DNA of 64,000 nucleotides from Prevotella sp. (lineage in GTDB: Bacteria > Bacteroidota > Bacteroidia > Bacteroidales > Bacteroidaceae). Each line of letters starts with the position of its first letter. The first letter of the stretch is position 1. Location of the stretch: contig JAFVGZ010000017.1 in NCBI GenBank assembly GCA_017478025.1, forward strand, positions 1 to 64,000, given 5' to 3'. Shown here in pieces: positions 6,229 through 16,000 of this stretch. Position numbers and translations under genes: made by a program. The notes beneath the pieces were generated by a model, which saw only the letters and a list, made by a program, of their open reading frames with translations, was not told where the DNA came from and did not search any database.

Positions 6229-9228
6229 ATGAGAAAACTGACCCTTTTTGTTTCAACAACCCTCATTGCTCTTTCTATGGGTGCACAGACACTCGTCAAG
6301 GGAGGACAGTTCAAAGATCGCATCCTTCCGATGCAAGGCTCTGTCACCAAGTCTGCCGGGCAGAACATCTGGGGCCAGGAAGGAGTGCAAGGCAGATTTC
6401 TTGACAATGGTGCAGAACCTGCCTCTACCACAGACGGCAAGCCAACATTGTCATACTGGGGAGGCAACATTGTGAAAGATGCAAACGGTACTTACCATAT
6501 GTATCTCGCCGGATGGGATGCCACCCAGAGAGCGCACAGTTACTGGCCAAATTCTGATGTCTATCATCTCACTTCCACTAATCCTTCCGGTCCTTTCAAC
6601 CTGACCTCTAACCATAATATTGGTACAGGTCATAACCCAACAGTCTTTCAGGCAGCTGACGGCACATACGTGCTTTACGTCCTAATAGGCAATACTGCTG
6701 CCTATCGATATAAGTCATCAACACTCGGCGACTCGTGGGGCGCAAAGGAACTGATGCCTACCAATCTACGAGACAGAGCCCTCTCAACCGGTACTGCCCA
6801 GTCATATTCAAACTGGACCTTCGCACAGCGCCCTGACGGTTCTGTTTACTGCATGGACCGTGGTGGTGCTATGTGGATAAGCGAGACGGGGCTTTCAGAT
6901 TTTGAAGAGGTCTGCGACAAGTCCGCATATCCAGGTGGTTACCAGCGTTACTTTGAGGATCCTGTAGTATGGAGAGATGAGTTCCAGTACCACATGATTG
7001 TGAACCACTGGAACAACAAAATAGCCTATTACAGTAGATCTAAGGATGGATTCCACTGGATTAGCGAGACCGGTACAGCTTATGACCCTACGGTTGCTAT
7101 GCACGCAGACGGCAAAAAGGAAACATGGGATAAGTTCGAACGTCCTCGTGTCTATCAGGATCAGTACGGACGTGCCACACATCTCAATATGGCTGTAATA
7201 GACTCAGACAAGGGACAAGACCTCGCCGGCGACATTCACAGTTCAAAGAATATCGTGATGCCTCTCAACCCTGGTATGAGAATGGAAGTACTGAATACCG
7301 AGAAGATTACCACTTCAACAACTTCTATACGCATTAAAATATATAAGGAGGAGGGTTTCACTCCTGCTACAGACCTGAATATCGGGACACTCCGTTTCGG
7401 TTCTCATGGCACAGTGAACACAGGCGGCGGTGCATCAGCCACCTCACACGAGACAGATGCCGACGGCAATCTCATTCTTACATTCAATGGTGCGTCATCA
7501 GGACTCACTGCTGATGAGTTTGCTCCAAAGATTATCGGTCAATACACAGACGGCAAAATGTGCTATGGCTATGCCCGCCTCTCATACATTGACTACGAAC
7601 CAGCTTATCTGTCACCAGTTCTCCCAACTATCAGCAACGAGAGCAAGACAACGGGTATAAAGGTTAAAAACTATGGACTGAAAACTTCGCGTGAAGGTGC
7701 TGTAATAAAGGTTATCTCAAACAATGGGGCAGTTATTGCTACAGGCACAGTACCTGCCACTGACAAATACGCCACCGTTGATGTCTCTCTTACAGCGACT
7801 TCGAAGATTCCCGCAGGCAGCACTGCGCTTAAGGTGACAGTCTGCGAGGACGGCGTTGTTACCGACACCCACATCCTTCAGCTCACCGATGCCGTAGCAG
7901 CACAACAGAAACTCCAGACGGTGGTATCAGAAGCCGAAGCTCTCCACGGCAATGCCACCTACAAGGAAGGCAAGGAAGAAATCCTATCGGCCATAACAGC
8001 GGCGAAGTCACACCTTAACAGTTTCTACATACCAGAACTGGCAAAGGCAGAAAGTACGCTTGCCAAAGCAGTCAATGCATTCAAGTTTTCCAATGCAACG
8101 AGCCATAATCCTGTAAGTATCACTATTGTGAATGCAGACATGAGCAGTCTTGAGGGGTGGGAGTTGCTCAATACGGAGAGTAAAGGCTTTCATGTCAACT
8201 CTTCCAATAATCATGACTACAACGCTCTCGGACGCAATCCTTTCATGGAGGCATATAATGGAGGTGGCATAACAAGTCCTAACTACGCACAGCAAACATT
8301 CAAGGACATGCCTGCTGGCAAATATGTATTCTCGGCTGATGTCATTGCACAGAGGGGTACCGGTGAATGCACAGGCATTGTTGTCTTTGCAAACAACGAG
8401 ACAGCAAATTGTTCTTCCACTCAGCAGAATCATTCAGAGAATTATTCTGTAGAACTGATCCTTACAGAGAAGGCAGACATAACCGTCGGTCTTAAGGTTC
8501 TCGCAGGAAGCAATGCTACATGGGTTGGTTTCGACAATGCACAGCTGAAATACTATGGAGATGGCAGTCACGATAATGATCCTGTTATCCACAATATATC
8601 ATGCAAGAATTACTATCTGAAGACAGCCAACTCTAATTCCGGTAATATCTATTGCTATGTAGATGCCAACGGAACCTTTGCACGCAAAACAACAAAGGAA
8701 GACACTGGCATTTTCACCATCATACGTGATGACGAGAACAATCGCAACTACATCTACAATCCTTCAAGCAAAACGTTTGTCGGCTTTGAATCGGAGTGGA
8801 AGGCATCCAGCACCATTGCTTTCATGATACCAGAGATAGCAAACAGTACAACGACTTCAAATGCATATACAATAAAAGGTGGTATGGGAGCAAGTACATA
8901 TCTTAATGCTAAAGGAGGAACAGCAACCCACACCGATTTCGCAGCTTACAATGGCACAGATGCAAACAGCCAGTGGAGTTTAGAAGAATGCACAAATCAG
9001 ACTTACACTTTCGACATAACAGATATTGCGACAGGCACAGACGAATTCCTTGCTACCGCGTCATTGATAGATGGTGCTACAATAATACAGAATACAACAT
9101 CCATTAAGAATATTGGTACAGAACAGGACAAGACAAGCAGTTGCATATTCTCCATTTCCGGTCATAGGCTTGCTGCTCTCCAAAAAGGAATCAACATTCT
9201 CAATCGAAGAAAGATCTTAGTTTACTAA
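6229..9228 (+). CDS. Large secreted glycoside hydrolase, 5-bladed propeller type, family uncertain
   Basis: This is an exported enzyme of about 999 residues. ATG 6229 starts a clean signal peptide (MRKLTLFVSTTLIALSMGAQ); an upstream in-frame ATG at 6175 is possible. Residues about 70-330 read like a GH43/GH117-type beta-propeller (SYWGGNIVKDANGTYHMY, GTGHNPTVFQ, FEDPVVWRDEFQYHM). Then come an Ig-like region, a FIVAR-like helical segment (KLQTVVSEAEALHG), a jelly-roll carbohydrate-binding-like domain (MSSLEGWELL to VGFDNAQLKYYG), a lectin-like region and a Prevotella tail (ISGHRLAALQKGINIL). The next gene follows after 4 bp, so they form one operon. The substrate is unknown; the neighbouring fucosidase/esterase suggests a branched, acylated glycan. 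Confidence 0.7.
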   Translation: MRKLTLFVSTTLIALSMGAQTLVKGGQFKDRILPMQGSVTKSAGQNIWGQEGVQGRFLDNGAEPASTTDGKPTLSYWGGNIVKDANGTYHMYLAGWDATQRAHSYWPNSDVYHLTSTNPSGPFNLTSNHNIGTGHNPTVFQAADGTYVLYVLIGNTAAYRYKSSTLGDSWGAKELMPTNLRDRALSTGTAQSYSNWTFAQRPDGSVYCMDRGGAMWISETGLSDFEEVCDKSAYPGGYQRYFEDPVVWRDEFQYHMIVNHWNNKIAYYSRSKDGFHWISETGTAYDPTVAMHADGKKETWDKFERPRVYQDQYGRATHLNMAVIDSDKGQDLAGDIHSSKNIVMPLNPGMRMEVLNTEKITTSTTSIRIKIYKEEGFTPATDLNIGTLRFGSHGTVNTGGGASATSHETDADGNLILTFNGASSGLTADEFAPKIIGQYTDGKMCYGYARLSYIDYEPAYLSPVLPTISNESKTTGIKVKNYGLKTSREGAVIKVISNNGAVIATGTVPATDKYATVDVSLTATSKIPAGSTALKVTVCEDGVVTDTHILQLTDAVAAQQKLQTVVSEAEALHGNATYKEGKEEILSAITAAKSHLNSFYIPELAKAESTLAKAVNAFKFSNATSHNPVSITIVNADMSSLEGWELLNTESKGFHVNSSNNHDYNALGRNPFMEAYNGGGITSPNYAQQTFKDMPAGKYVFSADVIAQRGTGECTGIVVFANNETANCSSTQQNHSENYSVELILTEKADITVGLKVLAGSNATWVGFDNAQLKYYGDGSHDNDPVIHNISCKNYYLKTANSNSGNIYCYVDANGTFARKTTKEDTGIFTIIRDDENNRNYIYNPSSKTFVGFESEWKASSTIAFMIPEIANSTTTSNAYTIKGGMGASTYLNAKGGTATHTDFAAYNGTDANSQWSLEECTNQTYTFDITDIATGTDEFLATASLIDGATIIQNTTSIKNIGTEQDKTSSCIFSISGHRLAALQKGINILNRRKILVY

Positions 9229-9232
9229 ATTT

Positions 9233-11455
9233 ATGCGTCTTATAATGAAAAAGATAATTGCTTACATAATAACAGCACTTTGTTCTTTGGCTTTGCAGGC
9301 AGAGAATGTTAAAGTGCTCTTTATCGGAGACTCTGTGACTGACGGCGGCTGGGGAAACAGCGCAGGACATTCCACGCCTTCGGACAAACGTAACCAATGG
9401 GATCTGAACCATATCTTTGGGCATAGCTACATGATGCTGTGTGCCGCACATTTTCAGAGTTTGCTGCCTGAATATGACTACGAGTTCATGAATCGCGGTA
9501 TCAGTGGCGACGATCTTACAAGGCTTGAGGCACGATGGGAAAAGGACGTCATCAAAATGAATCCTGATGTGCTCTCTGTATTGGTGGGTACCAATGATGT
9601 ACATTATTACATGGAAAACAAAGATTCTGATTTTGACTTCGCTGCCTGGGAACACCGCTATCGCAATTTGCTTGACAGGACCCGCAACTCTAATCCGAAA
9701 GTAAAGTTTGTGTTGGGAACGCCTTTCGTAGCAAAAGTGGGAAAGATCGGAGCGAATGAAGACTACACCTTGCGTGACAGCCTGATTCAAAGACTGTCTG
9801 GCATCGTTGCTACAATTTCCAAAGACTATGATGCCGTTCTCCTGCGCTACGACGAGTTGTTTGCCGCGCAAAAAAAGGAGCATCCACTTGTCCCTATGAA
9901 GCAATGGATATGGGATGGCATACATCCCACGACAGCAGGACACAGGCTGATGGCTGACCTTTGGATTAAACAATGCACCCACTTGATGCGTACAGACAAC
10001 CGTAAGACTATCAGCGTCACGCCAAAAGATCTTGAGAAGTGCCCCAATGGACCATATCAAGCTACGTGGCAGTCTGTAGCAGAGCACTATCGTACTCCTC
10101 AGTGGTTCAAGGATGCCAAGTTCGGTATATTCATCCATTGGGGAGTGTATAGTGTGCCTGCTGCTGGTAGTGAGTGGTATCCCAAGCACATGTATAATGG
10201 CCTTAGTGCCGCACATCGGGAGAAATGGGGGGACCAGAAGTCTTTTGGCTACAAGGACTTTATTCCTATGTTCAAGGCTGAGAAGTTCGACCCCATGCAA
10301 TGGGCAGAACTCTTTCAAGAGGCTGGAGCACGTTATGTCATCCCTACGGCAGAGCATCATGACGGATTCGCCATGTACGACAGTAAACTTACACGATGGG
10401 ATGCAAAGGATATGGGGCCTCATCGCGACATCATTGGCGAACTGGCAGAAGCCGTGCGTGAAAAAGGTATGAAGTTCGGGGTTAGCAATCATCGTATTGA
10501 GAACTGGGACTTCATGTATCCACTCAATATGTCTCTCGATGACACAGATCTCCTCGACAGTGCTTACTCTGACCTTTATGGGCCTCCGCAGAAGCCTATC
10601 CTGCAAAGCGGAATGGGGCCAAAAGCCTTGGCCGTTCCAACATCTGGAGGCGCTACAGAAGCGGTGATAAACGAATCAGCAGAAGAAGGACGCCATCCTC
10701 AGAGCAATGCTTTCCTCAACGAGTGGGAAATGCGTGTCCATGAGATAATAGATCGCTATCAGCCCGACCTGTTATATTTTGACAACGGCATCAACTACCG
10801 CTCACTCGACCCATGGAAACTACGAATAGCACGTTACTATTATAACAGCGCATGGCAATGGCAAAAAGAGGTAAGCATACAGTCAAAGTCACAGGCCTAT
10901 CTGGCTGGCTCCATTCAGGACTTCGAACGTATGAGCCGCGCCCCTAAGCAGACGCTCGATCGCTATTGGCAGGTGGACGACCCCATAGGTAACAAGTTCG
11001 GCTATATCGAGGGGCTGAAGCTACAGAGCACCGACGGAATCATCCGATCACTTGTCAACATTATCTCAAGGAACGGTAACCTTTGCCTTAACATATCACC
11101 AAAAGCCGACGGCACCATACCTGATGACCAGCAGCAGATACTGCGTGCTATAGGAAACTGGCTGAAAACCTATGGCGAGGGCGTGTATGGTACGAGGGCT
11201 TACAAGACATCTGCTGAAGGAAACGTACGTTTCACGTGCCGTGGCGACAGCATTGTATATGTCTTTGTCATAGGTTGGAATGGAAAGCCTTTCACCCTGC
11301 AAACACTCAATAACCAGAGCATCGACAGTGTCACCTGTCTTGCCGACGGACAACCTGTTGTATTCCACCATACTGGCAATGGTCTGTTAGTAGATGCCAC
11401 TATGCCATATGTCGCCGGCCCCGTAGTCTGTTTCAAGGTCAAGATCAAACCGTAG
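9233..11455 (+). CDS. SGNH esterase - GH29 alpha-L-fucosidase fusion
   Basis: This 740-residue exported protein contains two enzymes. After the signal peptide (best start ATG 9245, MKKIIAYIITALCSLALQAE), residues 26-250 form a GDSL/SGNH hydrolase with block I GDSVTDGG (Ser34), GTND (Asn121) and DGIHPT (Asp228, His231). Residues about 285-740 form a GH29 fucosidase, shown by KFGIFIHWGVYSVPA, AEHHDGFAMYDS and PDLLYFDNGIN, whose Asp517 matches the family nucleophile. Such a fusion would remove acyl esters and fucose from the same glycan in the periplasm or at the surface. It starts 4 bp after the glycoside hydrolase stop. The acid/base residue cannot be assigned by eye. Confidence 0.88.
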   Translation: MRLIMKKIIAYIITALCSLALQAENVKVLFIGDSVTDGGWGNSAGHSTPSDKRNQWDLNHIFGHSYMMLCAAHFQSLLPEYDYEFMNRGISGDDLTRLEARWEKDVIKMNPDVLSVLVGTNDVHYYMENKDSDFDFAAWEHRYRNLLDRTRNSNPKVKFVLGTPFVAKVGKIGANEDYTLRDSLIQRLSGIVATISKDYDAVLLRYDELFAAQKKEHPLVPMKQWIWDGIHPTTAGHRLMADLWIKQCTHLMRTDNRKTISVTPKDLEKCPNGPYQATWQSVAEHYRTPQWFKDAKFGIFIHWGVYSVPAAGSEWYPKHMYNGLSAAHREKWGDQKSFGYKDFIPMFKAEKFDPMQWAELFQEAGARYVIPTAEHHDGFAMYDSKLTRWDAKDMGPHRDIIGELAEAVREKGMKFGVSNHRIENWDFMYPLNMSLDDTDLLDSAYSDLYGPPQKPILQSGMGPKALAVPTSGGATEAVINESAEEGRHPQSNAFLNEWEMRVHEIIDRYQPDLLYFDNGINYRSLDPWKLRIARYYYNSAWQWQKEVSIQSKSQAYLAGSIQDFERMSRAPKQTLDRYWQVDDPIGNKFGYIEGLKLQSTDGIIRSLVNIISRNGNLCLNISPKADGTIPDDQQQILRAIGNWLKTYGEGVYGTRAYKTSAEGNVRFTCRGDSIVYVFVIGWNGKPFTLQTLNNQSIDSVTCLADGQPVVFHHTGNGLLVDATMPYVAGPVVCFKVKIKP

Positions 11456-11502
11456 GATGTAGTATTCAAACAATATGGATTGCACTGACACAATGAAGGC
11501 TG

Positions 11503-12825
11503 TCAATAGGTGTTGATGGCTGACCAGGTCATTGCCTCTGCCCTGACGTAGCCTGTCTTCTTGCCCACACGGAGCTTGAACCACTGGCTGTAGAGGCCGT
11601 CGCTGCCCCTCACGTTGTAGTAGCCCAGGCAGGGATATGCCTCGGGGATGTCGCCCCAGAGATTCTTCAGTTTGGCTATGACCTTGCTGCCCGGGCGGGT
11701 ATTCATGCGCACCTCGGCAACATTGTCACCACTCACCACGAGCCAGCCCTGTCCCTTCTCGGCCTTATACTCTACCTTGCGATGACCGTCTTTGGGCACC
11801 AGACCGTAGTCCTGAGCCAGCACGAGGAAGTTGTCTGCGGTCTCGCCGACATAGCGACCGGCCTCTGTGCCGGCAGCATCAATAACGACCAAATCCTCCG
11901 GTATGCCGTAAGAGGGATAGAGGACCTCGTCCTCTGAGGTTAACTCGATGTCCTTTGAGGGCACGAAATTCTTGCCGTGCCACTCTATGGCGCTACCATT
12001 GGGGAAAGCCAGCGTGTAATGTTTCTTGTAATAGCCTGTGTTGCGCTCAAAGCTGTATATCTGCCCTGCACCGTCGGCAGAGGTGAACGGGTGGCTCATG
12101 AAGAGGCTGTCCTCCAGACACACCCCTACCCCAATGTCTGCCTTGATGCGCAGCGTGAAGTCGTCAATCCTGCGATTGGCCCAGCGCATGGCAGGCGTGA
12201 GCCAATAGGGGATGCTGAAGCGGTTTACCACGTTGTTGCTCATGTGGTAGCGGTACGTGTGGTGGACGGTATTCTTGCCGGGCAGGAACGTGGCATCAAA
12301 GTAATAGCCATATCCGTAGGACACAATGGTGTCCAGCCGTGGATTGTATATCATGGAACCATGGGGCATGATGCTGTCGGGTACCTCGCCGTAGGTCTTC
12401 CACTCTTTGAGGTTCACGGGCTTCGAATTGTGTTCGCTGCCTTCCTTTCCATAGTCTATTGCCACGACGGCATTGCGGTAAGGCAGCGAATGACCGTTCA
12501 TCTCCACAGAGAAATCGGAGATATACGGATGCACTCCGGCCTTACTGAAGTGCTCCTCCACATTGTAGGGCGCATCTGCCTCGAACGCCATCACAACGGT
12601 CTTGGCGCTGTCGCTACCGTTGAGGAACTCATAGCTGACATCCACGTAGGCATGGTCATCGCGGCCCACGGTGATGGTGAGCACCTCGCGCGACACGGAG
12701 ATGTCTGACTCTGTCAGCGGGAAGAGCATCCCGCCGTTTGAATAGAACACACCGTCATTGGCGCTCATGCCGCAGACAAGGCCTAACAGGAAAAGGATTG
12801 ATGATAAGAGTCTTTGCATAGTCAT
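11503..12825 (-). CDS. Secreted protein with SH3-like C-terminal domain
   Basis: This 440-residue exported protein starts with a signal peptide (MTMQRLLSSILFLLGLVCGMSA). Residues about 25-300 form an all-beta region with Tyr-rich strands (VDVSYEFLNGSDSAKTV, YRYHMSNNVVNRFSIPYW), like DUF4424-type periplasmic proteins. The C-terminal 100 residues resemble a bacterial SH3-type domain (EAGRYVGETADNFLVL, SQWFKLRVGKKTGYV), which often binds peptidoglycan or the cell envelope. Its last 139 bp are duplicated at 4857-4995. It converges with the fucosidase fusion and has its own promoter at 12875-12882. The exact role is unknown. Confidence 0.65.
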   Translation of the reverse strand: MTMQRLLSSILFLLGLVCGMSANDGVFYSNGGMLFPLTESDISVSREVLTITVGRDDHAYVDVSYEFLNGSDSAKTVVMAFEADAPYNVEEHFSKAGVHPYISDFSVEMNGHSLPYRNAVVAIDYGKEGSEHNSKPVNLKEWKTYGEVPDSIMPHGSMIYNPRLDTIVSYGYGYYFDATFLPGKNTVHHTYRYHMSNNVVNRFSIPYWLTPAMRWANRRIDDFTLRIKADIGVGVCLEDSLFMSHPFTSADGAGQIYSFERNTGYYKKHYTLAFPNGSAIEWHGKNFVPSKDIELTSEDEVLYPSYGIPEDLVVIDAAGTEAGRYVGETADNFLVLAQDYGLVPKDGHRKVEYKAEKGQGWLVVSGDNVAEVRMNTRPGSKVIAKLKNLWGDIPEAYPCLGYYNVRGSDGLYSQWFKLRVGKKTGYVRAEAMTWSAINTY

Positions 12826-12874
12826 TTATCATAAAGAATGGGAACAATAGTGCCCCATGCAGCATTTCACGGTG

Positions 12875-12882
12875 CAAAGCTA
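12875..12882 (-). promoter_or_regulatory. Predicted -7 element TAGCTTTG
   Basis: TAGCTTTG on the minus strand lies 50 bp upstream of the start at 12825 and fits TAnnTTTG. Confidence 0.5.
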
Positions 12883-12970
12883 ACTAAAAATCCTAACATA
12901 CACAACATTATTCCGATAAATTTGCACTCCGGACACCGCCGTCGAGAGCCGATAGGAGCGGTGTGCGGGG

Positions 12971-13005
12971 AAAAAAAATGGGCCCGGCATAGAATACCGG
13001 GCCCA
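12971..13005 (-). terminator. Strong terminator after the 1319-residue protein gene
   Basis: TGGGCCCGG and CCGGGCCCA form a perfect 9-bp stem with a 9-nt loop, followed on the minus strand by a run of eight T. It lies 39 bp past the stop at 13044. Confidence 0.85.
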
Positions 13006-13043
13006 CTTTCTATAGTGTATAATGTGTCGAAAAAGGATATCGC

Positions 13044-16000
13044 TTAGTTCTCTGTAGCGCCTGCAGCGTTGAACTCCTGGCCGTCCTTCACGATGATGAG
13101 CTTGCCGTCCTTGAAGTACTTACCGTTCTTCTTGGCCTTTGCTGCCTCTACGTTGGTGACGCCTGTAGCACCGCCCTTGACAGAGCTTACGGCAGCGCCC
13201 TTGAGCTGCAGAGTCTGGGTAGCGATAACGACGTGGCGCTTAGCGTCGAAGATTCTCAGTGTCAGTACATCCTCATAGACAGTATTTGCCTCGTGTGGGT
13301 TGTAAGTAATCTTCAGACGATAGCGGCGTGTGCCACGCTCCGGTGTGGTCTGATAGCTGATAGATTGGTCAATTGAGAACCAGTCAGTGTTGGTGTAAGC
13401 GCCGAAATTGATAGCGTAGTTATAGTAGTTGTCAACGTCTTTCACATCAACATACCATATCTTGTCGCCTGCCTCGGTGAACTCCCATACGGCGTTACCG
13501 TCAACCTTGTCAACAATCTCGCTGAAGTAAGGCTGTGTCTGGTTGAAGTTGATTCTAACTGTATCCTGATCCTGCCAGATAACCTGGAGCTGTGCATCGT
13601 GCTGACCCTTGTTGATATTCTCATCAAGGTCATTGGTCTTTACCTTGATAAACATTGTGCCTGAACCGTCAAGCGTCTCTACCTCTGTAGATACGTCGAA
13701 GTATTCACGATTGTTGATAGTGATCTGAACAGGGTAGGTGATGTGCTCCTCTACGAGTCCATCGGCAGCAATCTTCTCATTAGTGATAACAATATTTCCG
13801 TCCTCATTACTTACAACGGCCTGTCTGTTCACGCCATCATAGTTAGAGAATGTGATTGGGAGGATGTATGTCTCACCGTCGGCTGGATAGAAGTAAGCAT
13901 TTGTGCCGTTCTGCTTCTGGCTGAGTGGAATTACATTATCATTCACATCCACTACTGTAGCGGTAGCAGGATCGAAGCTTACAGAGCTCTTAGCAGCACT
14001 TACCATGAGGACGATGTCGTCAGCAGTGCGGACAGTGTCAGAGATGACAACCTTCACAACGTCGGCACCGAGGTCTTCCGGATAGTAAGATACAGTGAAC
14101 TTGGTCTGGTCGAGGTCATTGTCCTTAGCATAAGCAGTGAACTCATTCTTAACCAATGTTGTCTTAACCTCGCTGGTAGCGAGCACCTCATTGTTAGCAT
14201 CATAGAATGTAGCCTTGAGAGGAGACTTCTCATAGAGGTAAGCATAGCCGCGACCATAGAGGTCATAGGTGATGCTGTCCTTACGATGCAGGTTCAGGCT
14301 GTGAGTCTGGAGCAGAGTGTTCTCCTTGAGAGAGAGCTTAGGATTAGCGCCATAGAGGTTCTGCTGGAGAGAATCCTTACCCTCGTCCTGATAGTTCAGG
14401 TTACCCACCTTCACGTCGAGGACTGCGCGATACTCACGGTAGTCAGCAGGATAGTTATTACCTGGGTTGAACCTAACGGTGATGGTGGTTGTAGAGTCAG
14501 CGCCGATAACGTCACCGTTAGAGATGATAGCCCAGTACTGTGCGTCCTTCTTAGTCCAGTCATTAGTCTGATCAATAATTTTAGCGTCAATCTTGTCGCC
14601 AGGAGCACCCATTACAGTATAAGTGCGCTCTACGTCAGCATATGCACCGTCAGCGATTACACCATAGAGACTGTCGCCCAGAAGCATGTTGACCTGATTG
14701 ATGCTGTTCTGCACCTTCTCCATAGCGGCCTTGATGCGGTCAGCCTGTGGCAGCCAGTCCACACCGTCTGTCTCTACGGCCTTTCTCAGCTCCTCAAGGG
14801 CTTCAGTGTCATAGTGGCTCAGGTCCTCAGAGTTGTTATACCAGTCGGCAGCCTTCTGTGCAGCCTGATGGAAGAGGTACTGGTTCTTGTCGATGAACTG
14901 AACGTGGTGCCACTTACCATTGAGCACTGCTGTACCATTGTTGAAGTCGAAGAGTGTCTCAGTGTTGTCATAACCCTTGTCGCCGTCAAGAACAAGGTCG
15001 GTGTTGATGAAGTATGTACCGTCAGAAGCAGGGTTAGAGATATATGTCTTCACGTCTTCAACCGTACGTGTGTCACCAGTCTCGTCGTAGATAGAGAGGA
15101 GTGCAGGCACGCGATATATACCGCCCTTGTTGTTGTCGGACCACTTGAAGGTGTAGTAGCGTCCGGTGTATTTGCCGTTTTCGTCAAAGTTCTTGATAGT
15201 GTAACCAGGGATGCTCACTGTATTGACGTTAGTAACTGCAGAAGCGATCCAGACCGATGCACCTACGCTGATAATATCACCTGGTTCAATCTTGCTACCA
15301 GGGATAACGATGTTGTTGTATTTCTCCTGATATGACCATCCGAAAAGGTCGTAGTTATTCAAGTCTGAAACGCCTGTGCTTGACAGTGTTACAGAGTTAA
15401 CATCATAGTCATTACCGGATGAGAATGCCTTCCAAGTGAACTTGTTAGCAGGATCAGCCTCTTCATGGCCAACGAGGAAGAGGTCAACGATCTCATTGGC
15501 AGCTCCATTGTCAGCGATGGAATACTTTCCTACGAGCTTGATGTACTGAACCTGGTTAGGATCAGGATCGTTAGACTTCCAATCCTTTACAACCATTGGT
15601 GCATCGGTAGCCTGGTGTGACCAACGGTCCTTATCCATTTCAGTCTTCAGATTGTTGTAAGCACCTACCATATCTGCAACGATTGTCGCGAGCTTGTCCG
15701 CATCCGTAGTGAATGCCTTAGCAACAGCAGTCTCTCCATTCTCGATAGCTGTAGCAAGCTTTTCTGTTGGCTCCTCTGAAAGCTTAGCCTCGGCGAGGGC
15801 TTCCTGCAAATTCTTCTTTGCGGCGTCATAGGCAGCAGCCTTAATGGCGGCTATTGCGAGATTTGCGTAGCAGGTGGCCAAGTTTTCAGGTGTTGAGTTG
15901 ACATTATCGATAGCTGCCTGAGCCGCTGCAACTTCACTAATCATGTCAGAATACTGTGAAGTTGAACCAACAAGATTCGTCAGGTCAGTTTTTGCCTCAA

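Noticed and set aside
9200-10606. 468-residue open frame on the minus strand
   Set aside because: It is antisense to the esterase-fucosidase, whose motifs prove the plus strand is coding.
13743-15335. 530-residue open frame on the plus strand
   Set aside because: It is antisense to the giant secreted protein, rich in Val/Leu/Ser from codon complementarity, and has no domain or promoter.
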